This document shows, one piece after another, positions 9,048 to 16,088 of a DNA stretch of 34,135 nucleotides (position 1 is its first letter; each line of letters begins with the position of its first letter). Source of the DNA: a virus; IMG/VR virus record IMGVR_UViG_3300027538_000007, positions 1 to 34,135 of that record. The stretch is one strand, 5' to 3'. Made by a program: the position numbers and the translations under genes. Below the pieces are notes generated by a model. The model worked only from the letters and a program-made list of their open reading frames with translations, made no database searches and was not told the origin of the DNA.

Positions 9048-10450
9048 GCGGGTGTGTACTTCTCAGGCTTGATCTGCTTGCCTTGCTTCTTGGTGCCAGT
9101 ACGGGCAGAGCGGACCTTGTCTAGCATCTTGTACAACTGTTTGGCGCCTGCCTCTGTGGAGCCGTTGCCCAGACCAGACACAACATCTGCCGGAACCACA
9201 AACTCACCGTCGGCCAGACGGGCTGGCTGCTTACGCCCAATCGTAGCGGGGATGTTGTCAGACATGCCATCCCCTGGGCCTTTGAGCAGGCGCCCGCCAT
9301 CAGAATAGCCGCCAAGGTTGGCAATACCGCCACCCGCCATGCGCTCCATACCCGTCATCTGATCAACGCCGACATCTCCTGCACCTGCCACGACATTGCG
9401 TGACACGGGGGTTTGCCAGGGCGTAGCGTACGCACCCTGCTGGATGTCAGATTGGGGATAACCCGTATTGGCTCCGATAGCGTTGCGGTTGGACATCTCT
9501 TCCACCGGGCCGCCAGCAACATAGGGTTTATACGTATACGGGGTGTACGTGTCGGGGCTGTACCTAAACTTGGACAGCGGACCGTCGTATTTCTCGGGAC
9601 CTGCCACGCCTTGGGGTTTGTTCAGGTATTTGGCGGCTTGCAGTGCACCAAGGCCCATACCGCCGTACTTCATGACGCCCTGTGTCAACGGATCTTGTTC
9701 TTTATAGATTTTGTAGATGGAGGACAGGGGGCTAGAGAAGGGGAAACTGGATTTGGCGGCAGCGGCAGTGTTGGCCTCCAGTTGTGCTTGCGCCATGCCT
9801 GTAGGGTCTGCGGACATTGCTGCCGGGCTTCCGGCAGGCACAGCATTGCCAAAAGCATCAAACGAAGTTGGTGTCGATGGTGCAGCAGCGGCGGCTTCAT
9901 TGGCCATACCGGCGGCTCCCAAACTACGATCTGTAGCTTCCAGGTCATACAACCCCTGCCCTTGTGTGGCGTCGGGCATATAGCTGTTCATGAACTCCGG
10001 GCTGATGTTCTTCATGACATCCGCTGTCTCTAGCGCATTCATCTCATACAGAGGGGCTGCCGGATTTACGTTGGCAACACCACTTCCAAATTGCTGGGCC
10101 AACAAAGCAGGGTCACCAATCTGACCCGCACCCAAAGCGGCATCAACGCCGGGCATAGCACCCATGTTGGCAAACTGAGCCGTCTGGGCTGCAACTTCCG
10201 GCATAACAGCGGCGGTTTGCCCAAGGGCGGTTTGGAAAGCAGGGCTCAGTGCGCCTAGTCCGCCAGCACCGGCCCCCGCCAGCGCGGTACCAAGACCCGC
10301 GCCCGTGCCAAGACCAAGACCGGCAACACCCGCACCTTCAAGCGCAGAGACACCTGCCATGCCTTCGAGAAAGCCAGCACCCGCAGTAGCAGCTTCAGCT
10401 GCCCCAACCGCTTCCGCCGCCAGGGCGGCTTCACCTACACCAGTACCCAT
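9044..10450 (-). CDS. Ala/Gly-rich internal virion protein with conserved basic C-terminal domain
   Basis: 468 aa. The first 75 residues are almost only Ala, Gly, Val and Leu and could form membrane-interacting helices. The middle is low in complexity. The last ~100 residues are distinct: RMAGGGIANLGGYSDGGRLL, then IPATIGRKQPARLADGEFVV and PADVVSGLGNGS, then a basic tail (GTKKQGKQIKPEKY). This C-terminal block resembles one I recall as well conserved at the end of putative ejection proteins of aquatic phages. The start has a strong AGGAGA site. The gene opens the internal-protein block together with the GNAT-like protein. The hydrophobic N-terminus suits a protein that forms part of a channel through the host envelope; that is inference. 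Confidence 0.65.
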   Translation of the reverse strand: MGTGVGEAALAAEAVGAAEAATAGAGFLEGMAGVSALEGAGVAGLGLGTGAGLGTALAGAGAGGLGALSPAFQTALGQTAAVMPEVAAQTAQFANMGAMPGVDAALGAGQIGDPALLAQQFGSGVANVNPAAPLYEMNALETADVMKNISPEFMNSYMPDATQGQGLYDLEATDRSLGAAGMANEAAAAAPSTPTSFDAFGNAVPAGSPAAMSADPTGMAQAQLEANTAAAAKSSFPFSSPLSSIYKIYKEQDPLTQGVMKYGGMGLGALQAAKYLNKPQGVAGPEKYDGPLSKFRYSPDTYTPYTYKPYVAGGPVEEMSNRNAIGANTGYPQSDIQQGAYATPWQTPVSRNVVAGAGDVGVDQMTGMERMAGGGIANLGGYSDGGRLLKGPGDGMSDNIPATIGRKQPARLADGEFVVPADVVSGLGNGSTEAGAKQLYKMLDKVRSARTGTKKQGKQIKPEKYTPA

Positions 10451-10486
10451 GGTGTTCTCCTGTAAATTGGTTGAATCGTAACATTT

Positions 10487-11161
10487 TCAGATCTTTGACA
10501 CAAACGTCGCCGTGAAGATCACGGACGGTATTGCCGGGCGTGTAGGGGTAGCCGCCACGGGCTCTGACTGGATAAACGCGCTGGTATTTGTGGTATGCCA
10601 CTGTAAGCTGACGTTGTCCCCTGCGGCCATATCAACAAGCAAGTTCACCGTACCTACCGCATAGAACGGCGTTGCTGGGTTCTTACGGGCGGCCATACCA
10701 ATCCGGGTGTTGGAGCGCGGTATGTTGGTGCCGTTATAAAGAAACCAAACGTCGATGGATTCCGTGGAGTTGGCCAGGTTGGCGCACTGAATACTGTACT
10801 GAAAGTTATACCGCCCCGCTTTGGCAGTAGTTACTTGATACCCGCTTACCAACGAAACGTAGTTAGACGCGTCGGTGTCAGTAAACGTAATATCGTAAGC
10901 CGCTGTGGTGCTGGCTGCCGTTTGTGAAGCCGAAGATGAAAACGCCCCGTTGGGGAAATAAATGGCCGACCCATCATTGATGGGGGACAATGCGGTTGTA
11001 CGCAGCTGGCTGTTAAAGCTGTCCAGTTGGTTGAAGTACAGGCGCAGGATGTTGGTGTACTGATCCATAAACCGCTGGTCGTACTCGACCGGGGCGGCTG
11101 CCAGACGCGGAGCAACGAACCTGTTGAGGTCTTGCTCGGTATAAACAAACAAGTTGCTCAT
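10487..11161 (-). CDS. Tail protein with N-terminal adaptor segment and C-terminal beta-sandwich
   Basis: 224 aa. The N-terminal 55 residues (YTEQDLNRFVAPRLAAAPVE then FMDQYTNILRLYFNQLDSF) form a helical block that resembles one I recall as common next to gp10-like genes of aquatic phages. The remainder is beta-rich (YDITFTDTDASNYVSLVSGY; AGRYNFQYSIQCANL; VWFLYNGTNIPRS) and ends in VIFTATFVSKI. It reads as a C1q/TNF-like or jelly-roll sandwich of the kind used in tail tips. The start overlaps the propeller gene by ATGA (11158-11161), so the two are probably made in matched amounts. The likely role is a small tail or needle component attached to the gp10-like protein. The function is inferred. 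Confidence 0.6.
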   Translation of the reverse strand: MSNLFVYTEQDLNRFVAPRLAAAPVEYDQRFMDQYTNILRLYFNQLDSFNSQLRTTALSPINDGSAIYFPNGAFSSSASQTAASTTAAYDITFTDTDASNYVSLVSGYQVTTAKAGRYNFQYSIQCANLANSTESIDVWFLYNGTNIPRSNTRIGMAARKNPATPFYAVGTVNLLVDMAAGDNVSLQWHTTNTSAFIQSEPVAATPTRPAIPSVIFTATFVSKI

Positions 11162-13332
11162 CGACGACCATCCGGGCGCACATCCATACGCGGGGTTCCC
11201 AGCTGCCAGGCCACACCAAGTTCAGTGGACTCCACGCGAAACGCCATCTGACGACCACGCAGACGGACATAGACCTGCTCGGTGAATTGCTGCACGTTAT
11301 AGGACTGCTGGCCTGCGTAATTCTGCGTGCTCTTGACTGCCGGGTTGTCCGACGTGCCATAGTTGGTGCCGGGGAACTGCCGTGGGCGCACAGTAAAGTT
11401 GGCCTGGGGTTTGTTGACGTTCGAGCCGTCAAACGTAATGTCAGGGATCATGCGCCACACAAAACCGAAGTTGTGGCCGTCGCCAATATCAAAGTCCGAG
11501 GACTGCACGTAAGCAGTGATGGGGGACGCCGGGTTTGTTGTGCCGTCATCATTACCCGTCTCGTGGTACACCAGCTGGCCGTTTGACCCGGCGTAAGGGG
11601 TGGCCATCGGCTGCGAGCGCAGCGGGCTATCCAGCCAAGAACTGCGAGCCAGCGTGCCGTAATACCAAGTGCGTTCCAAGTAGTTGTACACAACGTACTT
11701 GTCTACCGTGGAAGAAGAAGCAGAGCAATAAAACCACCAGATTTCGTTATAGCCCTCATTGGTTCCGGCAAACGCCTGGAAGCCCTGCGTGGTATTGATG
11801 TCGTCATAGATGTACTGACGCAAGGTACAAGGGAGGGTTTCCACTCGACCGGAATACATGTAGAACTTGTCGACACCCATCCAGTACGTGATGTTGTTGA
11901 CTGTAGTAACGCAGTTGGGGCCCAGGATGGAGATGTTGTCTCCCATGATTTGAACACCCCAGACGTACGGCGCTCCAAGATACTGCATGGAATAAATGGC
12001 TGCATCGGTCAACACCAATACTTCCTGACGAGTCTGAATGGCCGTAATAATCTGCGACCCCCGGCTCAGTCGATAGCTGCCCGCTTGGTTGGTAATGGAC
12101 GGCGTCCACACATTGGGGCTTTCTTGGTCGGACCAGCGCACCAACATCGGGTCTTGCGTGGTCGATCCGTAGTCGTTAACGCCAAATGCCAAAATAAAGC
12201 GAGAGGCGTCAGACACCATGACGTAGTTGCAGAGGGATGGCGCGTTGGCCACCCGCATGTAGCTTGCCCCCGTCGTGGAGCCGGTCATGGTGACAGGTGT
12301 TAGCAAGTCAACAGTTGAGGAAAGCGTGTAGACCAACGGGGTAGCGGTAGAAACAAGGTAGTACGGAGTGTTCGCAACAACCCCAGTCGGGAGCGTTCCG
12401 TTGGTTGTAAACGAAACACCAGTACCCTCCGCCAAGTAGCTAGCAAGGGTGACTTCAGAAGTCGCTATATTAAAAGTTACCGTCTGCTGAGTCAGCTGCA
12501 CAGCCCGGTTAAATTGCGTTGGGACAACCGTGTTGAACGCCCAGTAGTAAATAGGACCGCCACGGGGGTTGAACACCAAGTCCTGGCCAAAGTTGGACTG
12601 GCTCCATGTGCGCAATTGAACACTGATGCCAGACGCAGCTTCCTCGCCCCAGCCAGTATTTGTTCCGGGAGAAGCCACAACGCCGCCCCAAGTACCTGCG
12701 CCCCAACCGTTGACGGCGCCAAAGACATCTGCGCCCGAGGCAATTGGGTATTGGGCGACTGTAAGCGACCCACCGTTTCCAACGTCGCTGGCGTTAGCCG
12801 TTGCGCTGGTCGTGATGCTGTAGGTGTTTGGACCAATGTACGTGACTTGGAACTCGCTGTTGAGGACGGCAGCCGTGATGTTGCCACCCAGAGAGGCCGC
12901 TCCACTGAACGTTACAAAGTCGCCCGTGTTGCCACCCCAACCCGAGTTGGTAACCGTGACAATGTTTGAGCCTGACGTAGCGGCAAAGGTCACCTGCCCT
13001 GCCAGCGTAGTTTTACGCAGCGGCGTCACATCGTTAATGTTGCCACCGACCCCGTTCTGAATATAGAACTTCAGGTTGGTACCAAGGCTCAACAGGTTGA
13101 ACCCGTTCAAGGACACCCAGTTCCACATGGAGCGGCAGATGCCCCAGAACATGCCAGTAGGCGGCACAGCGGGCTCGGTGACCACGCCAGCATCCTTTAC
13201 CCAGCCGCCGATCTTCTCAGGATAGCCGGAACGGAACCGCACCTTATCGGACTCAAACCAACCGCCCTCGTTGGCCAACGTGGTTGATTCCCGGTTGACA
13301 CCCGGTCGGAACTGAAGCTTCTGTAAGGGCAT
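11158..13332 (-). CDS. P22 gp10-like neck/tail hub protein (beta-propeller), with inserted beta-domains
   Basis: 724 aa, longer than the ~470 aa of P22 gp10. The N-terminus (LQFRPGVNRESTTLANEGGW, then DKVRFRSGYPEKIGGW) is the entry typical of this family in environmental phages. The C-terminal half has propeller-like strands (VLTDAAIYSMQYLGAPYVWG; INNITYWMG-like VNNITYWMGVDKFYMYSGRV; YLERTWYYGTLARSSW). Two segments look inserted: about residues 112-195, a TGDFVTFSGAASLGGNITAA module, and about 283-361, a TGVSFTTNGTLPTGVV module. Family knowledge: gp10 closes the portal channel below gp4 and carries the tail fibres or needle. The start has a clear TAGGAG site. It follows the lysozyme gene by eight bases. 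Confidence 0.72.
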   Translation of the reverse strand: MPLQKLQFRPGVNRESTTLANEGGWFESDKVRFRSGYPEKIGGWVKDAGVVTEPAVPPTGMFWGICRSMWNWVSLNGFNLLSLGTNLKFYIQNGVGGNINDVTPLRKTTLAGQVTFAATSGSNIVTVTNSGWGGNTGDFVTFSGAASLGGNITAAVLNSEFQVTYIGPNTYSITTSATANASDVGNGGSLTVAQYPIASGADVFGAVNGWGAGTWGGVVASPGTNTGWGEEAASGISVQLRTWSQSNFGQDLVFNPRGGPIYYWAFNTVVPTQFNRAVQLTQQTVTFNIATSEVTLASYLAEGTGVSFTTNGTLPTGVVANTPYYLVSTATPLVYTLSSTVDLLTPVTMTGSTTGASYMRVANAPSLCNYVMVSDASRFILAFGVNDYGSTTQDPMLVRWSDQESPNVWTPSITNQAGSYRLSRGSQIITAIQTRQEVLVLTDAAIYSMQYLGAPYVWGVQIMGDNISILGPNCVTTVNNITYWMGVDKFYMYSGRVETLPCTLRQYIYDDINTTQGFQAFAGTNEGYNEIWWFYCSASSSTVDKYVVYNYLERTWYYGTLARSSWLDSPLRSQPMATPYAGSNGQLVYHETGNDDGTTNPASPITAYVQSSDFDIGDGHNFGFVWRMIPDITFDGSNVNKPQANFTVRPRQFPGTNYGTSDNPAVKSTQNYAGQQSYNVQQFTEQVYVRLRGRQMAFRVESTELGVAWQLGTPRMDVRPDGRR

Positions 13333-13340
13333 CTGGACTC

Positions 13341-13817
13341 CTACGACATGAACAGGGCGCGTTCGTCAAGTCGACGGTTTTGTAACCCTTTCAGTATTTT
13401 GCCACCAGCCATGCAGTACTTCAATAGTTCCTGTCCTGCGCCCTCTTTGTCCCCGCGATTGAGCTTTTGACGAAGCGTCGAACGCTGGAGTGTTCCAAGA
13501 CCGACGTTAAAACTGAAAGACACAAGAGCATCAAACATGCCTTGTGTAAGAGGAGCAGTGATGTAGGTGTGAACCCCTCGCTCAAAGCGAGCCAGATCTG
13601 CGCGAAGTATTCCATCAACTTCCTCCATGCTGAAGATCCTGAAATCCTCGATCTTCAAGGCAAACCCATCCCGCTGGTCGATGGGCAACTTCCCCTGCTC
13701 CGGGTACAACACATGTCCAACGCCAATTGTCCAGAGCTTGGCCGGGCAACGGTAAGGCTTTTGTCTTACACCCTCATGGTGCTTGATCATGGCCACGGCT
13801 TGGGGGCTGACGTTCAT
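13341..13817 (-). CDS. Endolysin, GH24 lysozyme (T4 E-like)
   Basis: 158 aa, close to T4 lysozyme (164). The active-site block IKHHEGVRQKPYRC then LWTIGVGHVL aligns without gaps to the T4 sequence: Glu15 matches T4 Glu11, Thr30 matches Thr26, and Cys24 stands where T4 has Asp20. A Cys at this place (YxCPAxxWTIG) is a known natural variant of phage GH24 enzymes. The C-terminal helical part holds MFDALVSFSFNVGLGTLQRS, a typical GH24 core, and KGLQNRRLDERALF, its usual end. No signal peptide or SAR segment is seen, so it should depend on a holin. The ATG overlaps the stop of the 3TM holin (ATGA, 13814-13817). It cuts peptidoglycan between MurNAc and GlcNAc. Confidence 0.93.
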   Translation of the reverse strand: MNVSPQAVAMIKHHEGVRQKPYRCPAKLWTIGVGHVLYPEQGKLPIDQRDGFALKIEDFRIFSMEEVDGILRADLARFERGVHTYITAPLTQGMFDALVSFSFNVGLGTLQRSTLRQKLNRGDKEGAGQELLKYCMAGGKILKGLQNRRLDERALFMS

Positions 13818-14329
13818 TTGCCGAATGCCCGACCGCCGAAGTGGAACGCAATAATGCTGGCAAACAGCGCCTGGGTCTCGTCATCCCACAACTGGTCGGC
13901 CATGTCTTGGAACCCAACGCCGGTGCTGAGGCCGTGGTATATCAGGGCGCAATCAATTCCGACCAACAGGAAGAAAAACCCGTAGGTGATCACCGGGCGT
14001 ACGCTGGCACGTAGGTTCTTCATCCACTGGCTGGTGCCTTCGTTGAGCGCCGTATCGTGGGCGTATATAGCCTGCATCTCGGCTTGCTGGGCGGCAATCA
14101 GGGACACCTTCTCGTTGGACTTGGTCTCGATCTCAAGCTGCTGGGTGTGGACATGCTCGACCCGCTCCTGGGCTTCAAACCCCAGCTTGCGCATCTCAAG
14201 CTCCCGGGCGATCTGCATCTGGGCCAGCTCCAGCTCATGTTTTTTGTCGCTGCGGTCTTGGAAGAAGTCCAGAATCTTAGGCAAGCCGCCCATCAAAAAC
14301 GAGATCAGGGTAGAAAATAGTGTCAGCAT
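13814..14329 (-). CDS. 3TM holin (GTA-type holin family), putative
   Basis: 171 aa with a hydrophobic N-terminus (residues 1-23), a long charged helical stretch (about 26-95) and two further hydrophobic segments at about 112-133 (VITYGFFFLLVGIDCALIYH) and 152-166 (TQALFASIIAFHFGG). The RASVRPVITYGFF entry to TM2 and the GGRAFGK end match the 'holin of 3TMs' family first named from gene transfer agents. The gene lies directly upstream of, and overlaps, the lysozyme gene, and its ATG overlaps the stop of the T4-type holin gene (TAATG at 14331-14327). It may be the pore former, or the partner or antagonist of the T4-type holin. The family call is good; the exact role in the pair is open. Confidence 0.78.
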   Translation of the reverse strand: MLTLFSTLISFLMGGLPKILDFFQDRSDKKHELELAQMQIARELEMRKLGFEAQERVEHVHTQQLEIETKSNEKVSLIAAQQAEMQAIYAHDTALNEGTSQWMKNLRASVRPVITYGFFFLLVGIDCALIYHGLSTGVGFQDMADQLWDDETQALFASIIAFHFGGRAFGK

Positions 14330-14943
14330 TAGTAACTCTTTTTGGTTAACATTGATGAAGCAATGAGCAGCATGGACTGGGCATCCTCTACGCTCTCAGG
14401 TCGATCTTTGTACCCGACGGTAATTTGACCGATGAAACGTGTTGCGTCGGGTGGTACAGAGATTCGACAACCGTAGGTGACACCAGCCTCGACGTACCAC
14501 AGGCCGACTTCGCTTTGTGGCTTTGCGTAATCACTGCATGGCGTCTCTCCTGCCATAAGGCGTACAACATCTGCGTTGTTGTTTGGATTTTGGGTAAAGA
14601 GACCGACATCGATGCCCTCCATGCGCTTGTCGCGCCCTTCCTTCGTATACGCCCGGTACAAGACCCGGGTGCCAAATAACGGGTTTACCTTGAAGATGGC
14701 CACAGTCTGTGCACCACCGTACTTGAAGAGGATTGCCGCTGCGTCGTCCACCCGGGACTCATTGATGCTGGGTAGCTTCTGGCTTTCCTTGTAGGCCCCG
14801 ACCAACAGCTCTTGGTGGCTGTAAACAAACCAAGCGCAGAACCCAAAGACGAACATGACCAAGAGGGCGATGAGCTTGAACGGACTATCCACATACGTCA
14901 GTATGCGGTCCAACACCCCCAGTGTCTTGTCCTGCTCACTCAT
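14329..14943 (-). CDS. T4 gpT-like (class III) holin, putative
   Basis: 204 aa from the ATG at 14943, chosen over 14970 because AAAGGA lies 8 bases upstream and the overlap with the previous gene is then only 4 bases. One membrane segment (about 22-41, FKLIALLVMFVFGFCAWFVY) follows a short N-terminus with LGVLDRIL. T4 gpT (218 aa) has FGVLDRLF at the same place, one TM, then a periplasmic domain. The rest here (42-204) would be periplasmic, with two cysteines (136, 159). The end, YGCRISVP then FIGQITVGYKDRPESVEDAQ, parallels the gpT end, a Cys followed by GTITMYWYRND. T4 gpT triggers lysis and is blocked there by antiholin RI. The resemblance is by eye and from memory, but order, length and motifs agree. 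No RI-like gene is seen nearby. Confidence 0.62.
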   Translation of the reverse strand: MSEQDKTLGVLDRILTYVDSPFKLIALLVMFVFGFCAWFVYSHQELLVGAYKESQKLPSINESRVDDAAAILFKYGGAQTVAIFKVNPLFGTRVLYRAYTKEGRDKRMEGIDVGLFTQNPNNNADVVRLMAGETPCSDYAKPQSEVGLWYVEAGVTYGCRISVPPDATRFIGQITVGYKDRPESVEDAQSMLLIASSMLTKKSY

Positions 14944-15488
14944 CTCCACAGTCCTTTTGAAATCCCCCACTGCACCAGCCAGTACATCGCCAAACCAAAC
15001 GCCGCGATGACTGCCACTGAGAGCTGGATGTCTTGGATCATGTCCTTGCGGTCCTGCGCTTTGGCTGCGTCAATGATCTTCTGCTTGACCGCCTCGGCTT
15101 CTTCCTTGGCAATCTGCTTTCGCATCTCATCCCGGGTCTTGACCATGTCGTCCCAGAGCTGCCCCTGGCCAGACCACACCAGCATTTCGTACAGCTCGTA
15201 CTCATGCCGCTCCAGCTCCCGCCGTTTCTGAACTACCTCAAACGCTTCAGCGGTCAGCTCAGCGTCTGTCTTTTTGGGCTTGACCCCGTTGGCCTTGTCC
15301 CACAGCGCCTCACGCTTCTCTCGCTCCTTGACCGCCTCGGCTTTCTCAATGACTGCCTTCTGGTCAAAATAGCCAGCGATGCTCTGGGCTATCTCGTTGG
15401 TGTCCTTGCCGAGCTTGATAACCTCCTTGATGGTGGCTACCGCAGCTTTGGCTCCGGCAAACGCTAGGCCAATGGTGATCGGGTCCAC
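14940..15488 (-). CDS. Coiled-coil membrane protein of the lysis cassette
   Basis: 182 aa. It begins with GTG at 15488; the ATG two bases upstream is in another frame. The N-terminus (DPITIGLAFAGAKAAVATIK) is a mildly hydrophobic helix. Residues 45-150 are strongly charged and helical (EKAEAVKEREKREALW; KRRELERHEYELYEML; EMRKQIAKEEAEAVKQK), a probable coiled coil. A single membrane segment follows (about 155-175, IQLSVAVIAAFGLAMYWLVQ) with a short WGISKGLWR tail. It overlaps the T4-type holin gene by four bases. Location and topology suggest a role in lysis or envelope passage, for example as a regulator or spanin-like tether, but it has neither a lipobox nor an N-terminal signal anchor. I do not recognise a named family. 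Confidence 0.6.
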   Translation of the reverse strand: MDPITIGLAFAGAKAAVATIKEVIKLGKDTNEIAQSIAGYFDQKAVIEKAEAVKEREKREALWDKANGVKPKKTDAELTAEAFEVVQKRRELERHEYELYEMLVWSGQGQLWDDMVKTRDEMRKQIAKEEAEAVKQKIIDAAKAQDRKDMIQDIQLSVAVIAAFGLAMYWLVQWGISKGLWR

Positions 15489-15489
15489 A

Positions 15490-15768
15490 TTAGTAGCTAC
15501 CCTCTTTGAAGATGTTCACAAAAACCGTGCCGTCCTCAAGCGCCTCGATCTCATGCGGGATGTCGGCGGGGAGGTCCAGCGGCTGGGTTTCCGCATTCAT
15601 CACAATCTCTTTGCCTTTAACGCGAACAACGCAGGAACCCACTTGGCACACATTTGCGTGGTTGAAGTTGTGCTGGTGCATTGGCAACCCATCACCCTTG
15701 TCTGCGTGATAGACATTGATCTGCGCCCCCGCATACATAAAACTGTGGTACGGGAGTAGTTGCTTCAT
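15490..15768 (-). CDS. Small cupin-fold protein
   Basis: 92 aa, a single conserved beta-barrel domain. The first cupin motif is GDGLPMHQHNFNHANVCQVG: His31 and His33 sit in the HxH position and His37 replaces the usual Glu. The second motif is LDLPADIPHEIEAL, with His72 as the likely third metal ligand, followed by the strands GTVFVNIF. No signal peptide is present. The ATG overlaps the stop of the preceding small gene (ATGA, 15765-15768). Such minimal cupins can be metal-dependent enzymes, sugar isomerases or plain binding domains; nothing in the sequence picks one. Its place between the fibre genes and the lysis cassette suggests a virion part or a late host-modifying protein. Confidence 0.75.
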   Translation of the reverse strand: MKQLLPYHSFMYAGAQINVYHADKGDGLPMHQHNFNHANVCQVGSCVVRVKGKEIVMNAETQPLDLPADIPHEIEALEDGTVFVNIFKEGSY

Positions 15769-16073
15769 ACGGTTTGAGTCCCAGTCGTTCCTGTGCTAGG
15801 GTAAGGCGGCGCTGCTGGTATCTGTATAATTGCCATGGTTTCCGTGTTGTAATACCATTTATCAGCCACAACATCATCCGCACAGTCGTCCCAGAACAAC
15901 GGAGGAGCAATGGGAAATTCGGATCCATTGGCCACCACTTCGGCCACTCTGGCACCATCTACAATGGTTGTAAATTCTGGAACATACTGTTGTGAGCTTG
16001 TTGGGTCTGGATTGGGTATCCAAGCACTAATATAACTCACACTTTCATTGGGGCTAATTAAGGCTTTTTTCAT
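15765..16073 (-). CDS. Small fibre-associated protein, possible fibre assembly factor
   Basis: 102 aa, acidic, with no signal or membrane segment. Readable pieces are MKKALISPNESVSYI, a beta-rich middle (RVAEVVANGSEFPIAPPLFW), then DDCADDVVADKWYYNTETM and a Pro-rich tail. The FWxDCxDDVVADxxYY pattern recalls small proteins I know from beside tail-fibre genes in aquatic phages. It follows the 499-aa fibre by 15 bases, with only a weak A/G-rich ribosome site. By analogy with tail-fibre assembly proteins it may help fold or trim the fibre, but no recognised chaperone motif is seen. Confidence 0.5.
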   Translation of the reverse strand: MKKALISPNESVSYISAWIPNPDPTSSQQYVPEFTTIVDGARVAEVVANGSEFPIAPPLFWDDCADDVVADKWYYNTETMAIIQIPAAPPYPSTGTTGTQTV

Positions 16074-16088
16074 ATTCTTTCTTTCAAA

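Noticed and set aside
13341-13817. SAR endolysin
   Set aside because: The lysozyme N-terminus (NVSPQAVAMIKHHEG) is not a membrane segment, so it should rely on the holins.
14944-14970. Upstream ATG (14970) of the T4-type holin
   Set aside because: It would overlap the 182-aa gene by 31 bases, whereas ATG 14943 has AAAGGA at a good distance and a 4-base overlap.
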